Shown in pieces: positions 35,657 to 45,388 of a stretch of DNA of 64,000 nucleotides (positions are counted from its first letter, which is position 1; each line of letters starts with the position of its first letter). The position numbers were made by a program, and so were the translations under genes. This DNA comes from Desulfuromonadaceae bacterium. Lineage in GTDB: Bacteria > Desulfobacterota > Desulfuromonadia > Geobacterales > Pseudopelobacteraceae. The stretch is taken from the NCBI GenBank assembly GCA_028712665.1, contig JAQTRC010000002.1, positions 1 through 64,000 of the forward strand. Direction: 5' to 3'. The notes below the pieces were generated by a model. It had not been told where the DNA came from. It searched no databases and saw nothing but the letters and a program-made list of their open reading frames with translations.

Positions 35657-37121
35657 AACCCGCAACACATATCTTCCAGTTCTGCTGGTAGACGACGATA
35701 ATACCGGCTGCTCCATGATGGCGCTCACGCTGCGGGAAGCTGGCGTAAAAAACGTACACACCATTTCCGATAGTCGCCAGGTGCTGCCGTTTCTCCAAAA
35801 AGAGGGTGCAGCAATGGTGTTGCTGGATCTGATAATGCCGCACCTGTCGGGCCAGGAACTGCTCGGTGATATCCGCCGAGATTACCCCGGCATACAGGTT
35901 ATTGTCATATCGGGCGCCAACGAACTGAGTCTCGCTGTGGAGTGCATGAAACTTGGGGCGCTCGACTACCTGAACAAGCCGTTCGAGGCCAGCCGTCTGA
36001 TCGCCTGTGTAAAAAATGCGCTAAAAATCAATGCCATGCAAGGGGAGCTGCTTTCACTTAAGAGGCGGATGCTTGAGGATTCGCTTGACCATCCGGCGGC
36101 TTTTGAAGCGATCAAGACCCGGAGCAGCAGGATGAGGGCTCTGTTCCAGTACACCGAGGTAATCGCCTGTTCGCCGCATCCGATCTTGATTACCGGCGAA
36201 ACCGGAGTGGGAAAAGAACTTATGGCACGGGCGGTGCACCAATTAAGCGGTGTTCGTGGCGAGTTTGTCAGCGTCAATGCGGCCGGACTGGATGATGCAA
36301 CCTTTTCGGATACACTTTTCGGACACAAGAAAGGAGCCTTCACCGGCGCTGATCAGGCACGAGAAGGCTTGATTGCGCATGCTGTCGGCGGCACCCTCTT
36401 TCTGGACGAGATCGGCGATATGGAGGAACGTTCACAGATCAAGCTGCTCAGACTGTTACAGGAAGGTGAATACTATCCGGTCGGTTCGGACACGCTCAAA
36501 AAAACCACGGCTCGCATCGTGGCTGTCACCAACTGCAACCTTCCCGAGCGGGTTGCAGAAAAACTGTTCCGCCGCGATCTGTACTACAGGCTCTGCACTC
36601 ATGAAATCCATATCCCCCCGCTTCGCGAACGGCCTGAAGATATCCCGCTCCTGCTAGATCACTTTCTAAACGAGGCAGCGCTTTCATATCATAAAAACCC
36701 ACCTCCAGTCTCGGCGAGTGCCGTTTCCAATCTGCTCGGATTGAGTTTTCCAGGGAACGTTCGTGAGTTGAAGGCTATGTCATACGATGCCGTGGCGCGA
36801 CATTCAGAAGGTGAGCTGAACGCCCGATCCTTCGGCAATCAGAGGGGTCGGATGCCGGTAGTTTCGTGTGAGGCGCCGTCTGCCTCTTCCGCTGGGCATT
36901 CAATCGACGCGCTGTTCGGCCATTTTCCGACCTTCCATGAAATCGAGGAATATCTTATCGACGAGGCGCTGCGGCGCTCTGCAGGCAACCCCAACGTGGC
37001 AGCAGCCATGCTCGGCATAACCCGTCAGACCATAGCCAACCACCGGAAGAAATCTGGAGTGGTTCCAGAAATGGCCAGAAAACCGAATATTATACCAATG
37101 GAAAATCTGTTTGAAGTTTGA
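35649..37121 (+). CDS. Sigma-54-dependent response regulator, NtrC type
   Basis: The 490-aa protein has REC (phospho-Asp60 in VLLDLIMPH), an AAA+ domain with Walker A GETGVGKE near 180, the sigma-54 contact loop KKGAFTGADQ near 228-237, Walker B GGTLFLDEIGDM, and a C-terminal Fis-type helix-turn-helix (NPNVAAAMLGITRQTIANHRKK). All parts needed for activating sigma-54 promoters are intact. It overlaps the kinase gene by 8 nt and lies 11 nt before the giant hybrid kinase, so the three form an operon. Targets are unknown. Confidence 0.94.
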   Translation: MHETRNTYLPVLLVDDDNTGCSMMALTLREAGVKNVHTISDSRQVLPFLQKEGAAMVLLDLIMPHLSGQELLGDIRRDYPGIQVIVISGANELSLAVECMKLGALDYLNKPFEASRLIACVKNALKINAMQGELLSLKRRMLEDSLDHPAAFEAIKTRSSRMRALFQYTEVIACSPHPILITGETGVGKELMARAVHQLSGVRGEFVSVNAAGLDDATFSDTLFGHKKGAFTGADQAREGLIAHAVGGTLFLDEIGDMEERSQIKLLRLLQEGEYYPVGSDTLKKTTARIVAVTNCNLPERVAEKLFRRDLYYRLCTHEIHIPPLRERPEDIPLLLDHFLNEAALSYHKNPPPVSASAVSNLLGLSFPGNVRELKAMSYDAVARHSEGELNARSFGNQRGRMPVVSCEAPSASSAGHSIDALFGHFPTFHEIEEYLIDEALRRSAGNPNVAAAMLGITRQTIANHRKKSGVVPEMARKPNIIPMENLFEV

Positions 37122-37132
37122 GGTAAACGAAC

Positions 37133-40100
37133 ATGAAACCGTCACAGATTGACTCAGATCAGAAACTACGCCAGCGCGCTAAAAGGAAAATCGATGTAGA
37201 CGAAGATAAATACTCGTATGCAGAGTCGAAACGGTTGCTCCAAGAATTGCAAGTCCATAAGATCGAACTGGAGATGCAGAACGACGAGTTGCGCCTGGCT
37301 CAACATGAACTTGAAGAGTCGCGCAAGCGTTACTTCGAGTTGTTCGATATGGCGCCGCTCGGCTATCTGACCCTCGACAAACAGGGGAAAATCCTGGATG
37401 CCAATCTTACTTTTGTTACGCTGATGGGAGTGGTTCGTGCTGCTCTGCTCAATACATCATTCGCCATCTACATACATCCCGATGATCGGGATATTTTTTT
37501 TCTACAGCGCAGGCAACCGGCAGAGCCAGTTATGCCACAGGATCGGGAGATGCGGATGCTTCGCGCTGACGGCTCTTCTTTCTGGGTGGAACTGAAGGCG
37601 ACTCCGGCGAGGAATGATGAATATTGGATTGTTCTGGAGGATATAGGCAAGCGCAAGCAGGCGGAAATGTTATTGCAGCTACAATCCGAAACAGAGATCA
37701 GCAGGTATGCCGAACAGTACCGGGCGATGGTTGCAACGCATCTGTTTGGATTCTGGTTGATGGATTCATCCGGAAAATTGCTGGATGTAAATGAGACCTA
37801 TTGCAGAATGTCCGGCTATTGTAGGGAAGAATTGCTGCAGCTTTCAGTGCTGGATATCGAAGCCGCCGAGTCTGCCGAAGAAACTGCCAGGCATATAAAG
37901 CATCTTATAACATTCGGTGCAGATCAGTTTGAAACCAGACATAGAGCAAAAGACGGTCGGATCTTCGACATCGAAGTCAGCACCAGCATTTTAAGTTCAT
38001 CATTGGAAATTATTGTATTTATACGAGATATATCCGACCGAAAACAGGCAGAAAGGGCGCTTATGGATAGCGAGGCACGCTATCACGCCATCGTTGAGGA
38101 TCAGACCGATCTGATCTGTCGCTATCAACCGGACGGGAAAATTTCCTTTGTCAACGAAGCCTACCTCCGCTGCTTCGGGAAGAAACGCAACCAGCTGATA
38201 AATCGGAACTACATCCCTCATATCCCGGAACCCGACCTCTCCATGATTCTGGAACAACTGAAAGGAATTACTCCCGGCAGGTCGATAGCGAATGTCGAAC
38301 ATCGGGTAATCTTGTCTGATGGTACGATTTGCTGGCTGCAATGGGTCCACAGGGGCATCTTTTCACCTGAAGGGGCTCTGATTGAATACCAAGCTGTCGG
38401 CAGGGATATCACCGAACGCAAACGTGCCGAAGAAGAGCTGCAGGAAAGAGGCCTGTTCCTGGACACCTTGTTAAACGCAATACCGCTCCCGATCTTCTTT
38501 AAGGACAAAAACGGCAGCTATATTGGTTTCAACAGGGCATACGGAGAGTTTTACGGCCAGACCAAAGAGGAACTGATCGGCAAAAGTGTCTTTGATATTG
38601 CCCCCAGAGAACTGGCTGAACTCTATCACGTCAAGGATATGGAACTGATCCTAAATGCAGGATCACAGGTGTATGAATCACAGCTAAAAGATGCACGGGG
38701 CGTTCTGCATCAAGTGATTTTTCACAAGGCGGCATTTTTGGAGCAAAACGGTGAGGTAAACGGGCTGATCGGCGCTATTATGGATATTACCGAGCGCAAG
38801 CGGGCGGAAGAAGCATTGCGGTCGAGCAGGGAAAAGTTCAAGGCTTATGTAGACAACTCGTTAGATGTCATTTTTGTGCTGAACGGAAAAGGGGTATTCC
38901 AGTTTGTCTCCCGCGCCTGGGAGCGGCATTTCAAAACTCCATTCAGAGAGGTATTCGGAAAACATTTTGCTGCTTTTGTACATCCGGACGATGTCACGGC
39001 CTGTGCTGAATATCTCACGTATATATTGAGCTGCAAAAAGGGCATGACAAGCCCGCCATATCGTGTTTTACATGCCGATGGCTCCTGGCGTTGGTTTATT
39101 GCGAACGGTTCTCGTTATTTAAACACAGATAACGAGTGGCAATATATTGGTGTAGGACACGACATTACCGAGCGCAAGCTGGCTGAAATAGAGCGGGAAC
39201 TTAACGAGAAAAGGCTTCATCTGTTATTGCACCTCAACACCCTGACAGAATCCACGGAGGGTGAGATCTTCGATTTTGCACTTGAAGCTGCCCTGGCTAC
39301 TGTCCAGAGCGAGTTTGGCTTTATCTCGTTTTTGAATGATACCGAATCGGTAATGACCAAAAAAGTATGGTCAAAAGAGGTGATGGGCAAATGTTCAATG
39401 GATAACTCCTCCTGCATTTTTCCAGTTGCCGGGGCAGGTCTGGTTTCCGATTGTGTCCGGCGGCGTGGTCCAATACTGGTTAATGATTATGATGCCCCTT
39501 ATCCCGGAAAGAAAGGTTGTCCTGCTGGACACATTCCGATCAAGCGTTTTCTGGCGATTCCGGTTTTTGACGGTGACCGGATTGTCGCCGTCGCGGCTGC
39601 GGCAAACAAGGTGGAAGAATACAAACAATCAGATATCAATGCGCTTATCATCCTGATGGAGAGAATGTTTGCCATACTTCACCGCAGGCGGATGGAAAAG
39701 GCTGAGCGGAGGGCTAACGAATATCTTGATAATCTTCTAAACTATGCCAGCGCGCCGATAATCGTTTGGGACGACAATTTCGCCATTACCCGTTTCAACA
39801 GAGCCTTCGAGTCTCTTACCGGGCTTACGTCAAATCAGGTTCTCGGCAATCACCTTGATCTGCTGTTTCCGGAAGAAGATATCGAGCGCTCCCTTGAAAG
39901 TATCACGAATACACATGCGGGTGAACGGTGGGAATCGATAGAAATTCCGATCCAGCATGCGGATGGCTCCGTCAAATTTATACTCTGGAATTCGGCGACC
40001 ATCTTTGAGGCGGATGGAACAACTCCGATAGCCACCATTGCTCAGGGGGTTGATGTCACCGAGCGGAGGCGGGTGGAGGAGAAACTTAGAAAATCTGAGG

Positions 40101-41659
40101 AGCTATACCACTCATTGGTAGAAACATCTCAGGATCTGATCTGGCGATGTGATGAAGAGGGGAGATACACCTATCTCAATCTTGCTTGGGAGCAGATCTT
40201 TGGGTACGAACTGGATGAAATGCTTGGGAAGAGATTCACAGATTTTCAAACCCCTGAGTATGCCGGGCGTGATCTGATAGAGTTTAATCGTTTAATGGAA
40301 GGCAATTCTATCACCGGTTTTGAGACCGTACATATCGGGAAGAGCGGCAACGAAATCCATCTGGTGTTCAACGCCCTTTTTATGAGTGATGAACATGGGA
40401 ACATAGTTGGTATAAGCGGCACGGCATACGATATCACCGAACGCAAGCGGGCGGAAGCTGAATTACACATGGCCAAAGCCGCAGCCGAGGCTGCCAACAA
40501 GGCCAAATCAGCCTTCCTGGCCACCATGAGCCACGAGATCCGCACTCCGATGAACGCCCTGTTCGGGAACATCGAACTGCTGGCGGAATCGCACCTTGCG
40601 CCAAAGCAGCAGGAATATCTGAAGGATTGCCGGACCGCCTCGCAGATGCTGCTCCAGGTTATCGACGATGTGCTGGACTTTTCCAAGATAGAGGCCGGTA
40701 AAATGGAGCTGATCGTCGAAACGTTCCAGCTATCCTCATTGGCCCGGCAAATGGTGCGGTTATTCGCCGGCGCTGCTGAACAGAAGGGGTTGATGCTCAA
40801 CCTTTCACTGGCAGTCGGCCTTCCTGCACATGTCTCCGGCGACAAGTATCGCCTCCGCCAGATCATATCCAACCTGCTCTCCAACGCGATAAAATTCACC
40901 GACCATGGAACTGTTTCCCTGGAAATCGGCAGGGAAGAACCATCGTCCAATCCAACTCCGGACAGTGTTGTCTTGTCAATCTCGGTGCGTGACACTGGTA
41001 AAGGCATTCCGTCAGACAAACAAGCCTTGATCTTCGACAGCTTTACCCAGGTGGAAGAGTTCAGTACCCGCCGCCACACCGGAACAGGACTGGGGCTGGC
41101 CATCTGCAGGCGTCTGGCCGAGATTATGGGCGGCACTATCTCTCTGTCAAGCGTGCCTGGCGAAGGTTCACTCTTTACACTGTCGCTGCCTGTCGGCGCC
41201 ATCAGTGATCAGTCACAGCAGATGAGAGGGAGGAATCCTAAGAGTCATGCAGCCATCACCAGAAATATTCTGCTGGCGGACGATGATGATCTGGGGAGAT
41301 CAGTTACCGCAACCCTGCTTCAGCGGCGGGGTCACAACGTGACTGCGGTTGAGAACGGATACGCACTGCTGGAGGCCTTAGAGCGGCATAAATACGACAT
41401 CATCCTCTCCGACATATCCATGCCGGACTTGGACGGCATGGAAGTGTTGCGGATCATCCGTTCCGGCGAATATGCCGGTATCGATGCCACGACTCCGATC
41501 ATCGCCATGACGGCGCATGCCTTTGCGCAGGACCGGGTGCGCTTTCAGGAGAGCGGCTTCAACGGATATGTGTCAAAGCCGGTCATTTTCGAAGCGCTGC
41601 TAAGTCAGATCGATGAAATCTGCGATAATATAAACCCTCTCCATGAGGGAGAGGGCTAG
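37133..41659 (+). CDS. Hybrid histidine kinase with seven PAS domains, GAF and REC
   Basis: This 1508-aa cytoplasmic protein has a coiled N-terminus, about five PAS domains (starts near residues 62, 196, 310, 438 and 565), a GAF domain near 700-845, two more PAS domains near 862 and 988, a HisKA domain (LATMSHEIRTPMNALF, about residue 1133), a full ATPase domain (GTGLGLAICRRLAEI) and a C-terminal REC (LADDDD, phospho-Asp in DIILSDISMPDLDG, about 1425). Several PAS domains end in the DITERKRAE linker. There are no membrane segments. The last eight residues (PLHEGEG) are encoded by a palindromic repeat, so the C-terminus was probably changed by its insertion. Confidence 0.92.
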   Translation: MKPSQIDSDQKLRQRAKRKIDVDEDKYSYAESKRLLQELQVHKIELEMQNDELRLAQHELEESRKRYFELFDMAPLGYLTLDKQGKILDANLTFVTLMGVVRAALLNTSFAIYIHPDDRDIFFLQRRQPAEPVMPQDREMRMLRADGSSFWVELKATPARNDEYWIVLEDIGKRKQAEMLLQLQSETEISRYAEQYRAMVATHLFGFWLMDSSGKLLDVNETYCRMSGYCREELLQLSVLDIEAAESAEETARHIKHLITFGADQFETRHRAKDGRIFDIEVSTSILSSSLEIIVFIRDISDRKQAERALMDSEARYHAIVEDQTDLICRYQPDGKISFVNEAYLRCFGKKRNQLINRNYIPHIPEPDLSMILEQLKGITPGRSIANVEHRVILSDGTICWLQWVHRGIFSPEGALIEYQAVGRDITERKRAEEELQERGLFLDTLLNAIPLPIFFKDKNGSYIGFNRAYGEFYGQTKEELIGKSVFDIAPRELAELYHVKDMELILNAGSQVYESQLKDARGVLHQVIFHKAAFLEQNGEVNGLIGAIMDITERKRAEEALRSSREKFKAYVDNSLDVIFVLNGKGVFQFVSRAWERHFKTPFREVFGKHFAAFVHPDDVTACAEYLTYILSCKKGMTSPPYRVLHADGSWRWFIANGSRYLNTDNEWQYIGVGHDITERKLAEIERELNEKRLHLLLHLNTLTESTEGEIFDFALEAALATVQSEFGFISFLNDTESVMTKKVWSKEVMGKCSMDNSSCIFPVAGAGLVSDCVRRRGPILVNDYDAPYPGKKGCPAGHIPIKRFLAIPVFDGDRIVAVAAAANKVEEYKQSDINALIILMERMFAILHRRRMEKAERRANEYLDNLLNYASAPIIVWDDNFAITRFNRAFESLTGLTSNQVLGNHLDLLFPEEDIERSLESITNTHAGERWESIEIPIQHADGSVKFILWNSATIFEADGTTPIATIAQGVDVTERRRVEEKLRKSEELYHSLVETSQDLIWRCDEEGRYTYLNLAWEQIFGYELDEMLGKRFTDFQTPEYAGRDLIEFNRLMEGNSITGFETVHIGKSGNEIHLVFNALFMSDEHGNIVGISGTAYDITERKRAEAELHMAKAAAEAANKAKSAFLATMSHEIRTPMNALFGNIELLAESHLAPKQQEYLKDCRTASQMLLQVIDDVLDFSKIEAGKMELIVETFQLSSLARQMVRLFAGAAEQKGLMLNLSLAVGLPAHVSGDKYRLRQIISNLLSNAIKFTDHGTVSLEIGREEPSSNPTPDSVVLSISVRDTGKGIPSDKQALIFDSFTQVEEFSTRRHTGTGLGLAICRRLAEIMGGTISLSSVPGEGSLFTLSLPVGAISDQSQQMRGRNPKSHAAITRNILLADDDDLGRSVTATLLQRRGHNVTAVENGYALLEALERHKYDIILSDISMPDLDGMEVLRIIRSGEYAGIDATTPIIAMTAHAFAQDRVRFQESGFNGYVSKPVIFEALLSQIDEICDNINPLHEGEG

Positions 41660-41751
41660 GGTGAGGGGGGAATGTTGATGTATACATGCACTGCTGTTCT
41701 CTCATCCTTGCTTCGGCCACTTTCTCCTTTAGGCCCCAGAGGGTCCTCAGG
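41635..41751. repeat. REP-like palindrome plus shared GC-rich motif
   Basis: CCCTCTCC and GGAGAGGG (41635-41655) form an 8-bp hairpin overlapping the end of the hybrid kinase gene, followed by a G-rich tail (CTAGGGTGAGGGGGG). At 41728-41751 is TTTAGGCCC-CAGA-GGGTCCTCAGG, which recurs with few changes at 49866-49888. No protein is supported in 41660-41851. Confidence 0.6.
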
Positions 41752-41851
41752 TATAAGAGACAAACGGTAGATAAGTACTAATCAGATTATTGTTTATTTG
41801 AAGACTGATAGTCACACTTGCATTCGGAAAGGTAACTAAACGGGTGAAATT

Positions 41852-42229
41852 ATGATTGAAATTAACAGGATCTATATTTTCGAACTACTCGACAGTATCA
41901 GTGCAGCCTGTATGGAAATCAAGAAAGTCCTTTCTGAACACCTTGAGAAAACCGGCAATCTACAATACAAAACCGATATTGAAAAAGATATGGTGACTCT
42001 TGAAAATCTTAAACTGATAATATTCGCGGTTAAAGAGGATATTGAAAAAGAAAAGTCCGGGGCAAGTACTGAGCTGCTCTTAAGAATTGCCGCCAATGAC
42101 TTTAAAAATAAAGTGGCCCTGATTCCGGAGAAAAAAGCTCTGCGCAAAGAGATTATGAGATCTCTCAAGGAAGTGCACGGATATGTTTTACATATGACGC
42201 GGGAGCTATACAGCAAGACCTCGGATTAG
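41852..42229 (+). CDS. Hypothetical 125-aa helical protein
   Basis: The frame encodes a charged, helix-rich protein: MIEINRIYIFELLDSISAACMEIKKV, a Lys/Glu-rich middle, and RKEIMRSLKEVHGYVLHMTRELYSK. Composition is protein-like, but the ribosome site is weak (GGTGAAATT) and an overlapping minus-strand frame of 114 codons exists. It could be a helical partner of the kinases upstream. Its stop is 33 nt before the 125-bp repeat copy B. No family recognised. Confidence 0.5.
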   Translation: MIEINRIYIFELLDSISAACMEIKKVLSEHLEKTGNLQYKTDIEKDMVTLENLKLIIFAVKEDIEKEKSGASTELLLRIAANDFKNKVALIPEKKALRKEIMRSLKEVHGYVLHMTRELYSKTSD

Positions 42230-42261
42230 GGCGCAACCCTTCGGTTCAGCGTGTCCGGTCT

Positions 42262-42386
42262 TATTCCAATTCCAAATCAAAGCGCTATCATCGTTGGCTC
42301 GTCTTCGGCACCGGGGCGTACTGATCAGTACGCCTCGGCGCCTCAATCCTCGCCGCCTTGATTTCATCTTTGATTTGAAATTGGTA
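42262..42386. repeat. 125-bp dispersed palindromic repeat, copy B
   Basis: It has the same length and end arms as copy A (24156-24280): ATTCCAATTCCAAATCAAAG at the left and CTTTGATTTGAAATTGGTAT at the right. The central hairpin is a perfect palindrome, GGCGTACTGATCAGTACGCC, different in sequence from copy A but again self-paired. Confidence 0.85.
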
Positions 42387-42570
42387 TTAGCCGGCAATTC
42401 AAAACCTCTTTCCCTCTTACCCGAACCAATTTTGCCCCGGAGCATGAAACGGGTTTCCTCGTAAAATTCAGCAGAAGCAGCATGGTCACTTCATCCGGCA
42501 GGCGATTCACGCCTGTCCTCGTTATAGGTCCGTAAAAATTTATCATTCCCGAAAAAATATTTACCTGCAT
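42364..42570 (-). CDS. Possible 68-aa protein whose end lies in the repeat
   Basis: AAGGAG lies 4 nt before ATG 42570. The frame reads MQVNIFSGMINFYGPITRTG and on to VRVRGKEVLN, and its last residues (CRLIPISNQR) fall in or next to repeat copy B. The composition is plausible and the ribosome site is good, but there is no family match. It may be a truncated remnant. The rest of 42387-42775 shows nothing else I can support. Confidence 0.35.
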   Translation of the reverse strand: MQVNIFSGMINFYGPITRTGVNRLPDEVTMLLLLNFTRKPVSCSGAKLVRVRGKEVLNCRLIPISNQR

Positions 42571-42775
42571 TAACTCCTTACTATCGCTCTAATTATCTCT
42601 CACAAACCTGCAATCTCCCAGCTTCAAATGCAAATATTTTACCTCCTGTTATCCGGTTTGATCCTTAACCGCTTGTAATTCAGCAACTATTTAATGTCAA
42701 ACCTTGGCATGCATCGTGTACATAAATTTACAGGTTTCTAATAATAAAACACTGCTATCGGACAGGGAGGCATTT

Positions 42776-43093
42776 ATGGCAAAGCGGACGGCAGGCGGCA
42801 AGCACAATTTGTCGGGAGACTGGACAATCTCAGGAGTTATGAGCCAGGTGGATTCATTGAGCGATTCTTTGCAGAAGGGGGGAACCGGCCGGAAAAAAAA
42901 TCTGCATGTTGACTGTGCCAGGATCAGCAATATCGATATGAGCGGTCTGCAGCTCCTCCATGTCTGGATTGAGTGCGCCAGGATGCGGGGTATAAGTCCG
43001 CAACTGGTCAATCTGCCTGACGGTATGCAGGAGACCATCCGGCGGTTGGGGCTCGGAAAATGCTTTACGGACAGTTATCCTGACGCTGCCTGA
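42776..43093 (+). CDS. STAS-domain protein (CheW/CheA-linked or anti-anti-sigma type)
   Basis: The ATG at 42776 follows GGGAGG and gives 105 aa. The sequence NLSGDWTISGVMSQVDSLSDSL, LHVDCARISNIDMSGLQLLHVWIECARMRG and a final LGLGKCF match a STAS fold; the Ser in DMSGLQLL is where anti-anti-sigma factors are phosphorylated. It is the first gene of the chemosensory cluster, and similar STAS proteins open several chemosensory operons in Geobacter-like bacteria. Its exact role is unknown. An in-frame ATG at 42704 has no ribosome site. Confidence 0.8.
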   Translation: MAKRTAGGKHNLSGDWTISGVMSQVDSLSDSLQKGGTGRKKNLHVDCARISNIDMSGLQLLHVWIECARMRGISPQLVNLPDGMQETIRRLGLGKCFTDSYPDAA

Positions 43094-43123
43094 TGTAATA
43101 ACGGAGAAAACTATTCAAAATCC

Positions 43124-43264
43124 AGTAGTCAGAATTCAGAAGAATGATGGAGCCGATGAACCATTTGCCGGTTAAATAATCTGTTTCGTGTCTGAAATGC
43201 CTTAAGAATCTGACTGCTTATGCTTTTGTTTAATCCGGCTCCTGAATTCTGGCTTCTGACTACT
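43124..43264. repeat. Imperfect inverted repeat before cheA
   Basis: AGTAGTCAGAATTCAG (43124-43139) faces AGTAGTCAGAAGCCAGAATTCAG in inverse (43242-43264), and GGAGCCG (43149-43155) pairs with CGGCTCC (43236-43242). About 80 nt lie between. The whole gap between the STAS gene and cheA is this element. Confidence 0.6.
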
Positions 43265-43278
43265 AGCGGAGATGCATC

Positions 43279-45342
43279 ATGAATGTCGATCTCAGTCAAT
43301 TCTATCAGGTCTTTTTCGATGAAAGCGCCGAGCATCTTGCTGAAATGGAGCGGATTTTTCTCGCCATCGATCCGTTAAATCCTGATGACGAAGATCTTAA
43401 CGCACTGTTCCGTTCGGCTCATTCCATCAAGGGAGGCGCCGGGACATTCGGTTTTCCGGACATGACTGTGGTGACTCATACCCTTGAAACGCTGCTGGAT
43501 CTTGTCAGGCACCACGAAATACCGCTTAGCAGGGAAATGGTTGATGTTTTTCTGCAGGCAGGCGATGCCATAAGCATGCAACTGGCCGGTCATCGCGACG
43601 GGAGCAAGGTGGATCAGCAGGTTGTCGAAAAAGTTTGCGAGCAGTTGAGCGCCATCTCGGGCAGCAGCACGCCATCGGCCGGAAAGCCGGAACAGGTTGC
43701 TTCCCCTGCATTGTCGGCTGAGAAAATTGAAGCGACCTCCGAGTCAACCTACCGGATTGTATTTAAGCCTCCGCCTGACCTGTACAGCAGAATGGTCCGA
43801 ATGGAACCGATATTCGAGGAGCTGGCGTCAATGGGGGACTTTACGGTGACCGCCGGAATTGAGCCGCACAATGAATTTGACAAGTATGACCCAACCCGCT
43901 GCGAGGCTATATGGGAAATGAACCTGACCACCAGCCATCCTCCGGCTGATATCTTCGAAGTATTCATGTTCGTCGCAGACGAAGAAGAGATTTGTATCGA
44001 AAAGCTCTCTACACCGATCTTGCCAGGCCGGGAAACTGACTCATCAACAGAGACAGGCTCTGCAGCCACGAGAGAAACGGGTGCCGCCAACTCAGGAGAA
44101 ATCATGGGACGGCGCTCTTACGACAAGAATGAAACCGCCCCCGGCGCCTATGGCAGGAGGGGGAACGAAAATGCCGAGGCTTCTTCGATCCGTGTCGGAG
44201 TGGTCAAGGTCGACCAACTGATAAATCAGATGGGTGAACTGGTCATCACTCAGGCCATGTTGGCCCAGAGCGCCATACAGCTCGACCCTGTACAGCATGA
44301 GAACCTCCACCGCAGCCTGGCGCTTCTGGAGCGCACAACCCGCGACCTTCAGGAAAGTGTCATGTCGATCCGGATGATGCCTATCAACTTCATCTTCAGC
44401 CGTTTTCCTCGCTTGGTACATGATCTGGCCGACAAGCTGGGCAAACAGATTGAACTGAAGCTGGTGGGAGAGAGCACAGAGTTGGACAAGGGATTGGTCG
44501 AAAAACTGGCCGATCCGCTTACCCACCTGGTCCGCAACAGCATTGACCACGGTATCGAGTCTCCCGAGGCGCGGATCGCTGGAGGCAAATCACCTTGCGG
44601 CGCTATTATACTCAAGGCATCGCAGCAGGGGGGACGGGTCGTGATCGAGGTGGCCGACGACGGCGCCGGACTGAATCGGGAGAGAATCCTGGCCAAGGCC
44701 GCCAAAAACGGGCTGCCGGTCTCGGATTCGATGAGCGACGAAGAGGTGTGGCAACTGATCTTTGCTCCCGGTTTTTCAACTGCCGATCAGGTCACCGATG
44801 TTTCAGGCCGCGGGGTCGGAATGGACGTGGTGCTGAGGAACGTCAATGCAATGGGGGGGCGCGTAAGTGTCTACTCATTTCAGGGGAAGGGAAGCCGCGT
44901 GGTGATCTCCCTCCCTCTGACTCTGGCCATACTGGACGGGCTTTCGGTGCGGGTGGGGAACGAGACCTTCATCGTGCCGATCAACTCGATCATTGAATCG
45001 TTGCAGCCGCGTATCGAAGATCTGAACGAAGTCGGGCAGGGCAATGCCACCGTGCATGTCCGTGGGGAATACATCCCCCTGATGAGGCTTGGGGAGATCT
45101 TCGCTATACACGGAGCGGTCCGGCGTCCGGAAGAGGCGGTTGTCATGCTGGTCGATGCCGAAGGGGAACACCTGGCTCTCCTGGTGGACGAGCTGTTGGG
45201 ACAGCACCAGGTGGTGATCAAGAGTCTTGAGACAAATTACCGCAAAGTGGACGGCACCGCAGGAGCGACCATACTTGGCGACGGCCGGGTAGCCCTGATT
45301 CTTGATGCGGTTGATATGGTCCGCCTCTGGCGGAGTCGATAG
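43279..45342 (+). CDS. cheA: Chemotaxis histidine kinase CheA
   Basis: The 687-aa protein has HPt/P1 (FRSAHSIKGGAGTFGF, phospho-His48), a P2-like region near 150-245, P3 dimerisation, P4 ATPase (LTHLVRNSIDHGIE, ADDGAGL, SGRGVGMDVV) and the P5/CheW-like domain (LAILDGLSVRVGNETFIVPI). All key residues for autophosphorylation are present. It phosphorylates CheY and CheB in the same cluster. The P2 region has a PPDLYSRMVRMEPIFEEL segment found in a subset of CheA proteins. Start chosen at ATG 43279. Confidence 0.96.
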   Translation: MNVDLSQFYQVFFDESAEHLAEMERIFLAIDPLNPDDEDLNALFRSAHSIKGGAGTFGFPDMTVVTHTLETLLDLVRHHEIPLSREMVDVFLQAGDAISMQLAGHRDGSKVDQQVVEKVCEQLSAISGSSTPSAGKPEQVASPALSAEKIEATSESTYRIVFKPPPDLYSRMVRMEPIFEELASMGDFTVTAGIEPHNEFDKYDPTRCEAIWEMNLTTSHPPADIFEVFMFVADEEEICIEKLSTPILPGRETDSSTETGSAATRETGAANSGEIMGRRSYDKNETAPGAYGRRGNENAEASSIRVGVVKVDQLINQMGELVITQAMLAQSAIQLDPVQHENLHRSLALLERTTRDLQESVMSIRMMPINFIFSRFPRLVHDLADKLGKQIELKLVGESTELDKGLVEKLADPLTHLVRNSIDHGIESPEARIAGGKSPCGAIILKASQQGGRVVIEVADDGAGLNRERILAKAAKNGLPVSDSMSDEEVWQLIFAPGFSTADQVTDVSGRGVGMDVVLRNVNAMGGRVSVYSFQGKGSRVVISLPLTLAILDGLSVRVGNETFIVPINSIIESLQPRIEDLNEVGQGNATVHVRGEYIPLMRLGEIFAIHGAVRRPEEAVVMLVDAEGEHLALLVDELLGQHQVVIKSLETNYRKVDGTAGATILGDGRVALILDAVDMVRLWRSR

Positions 45343-45388
45343 AGGCATTGCATAACATTGTCAGATAACTATTCAGAACCAGCCAAAT

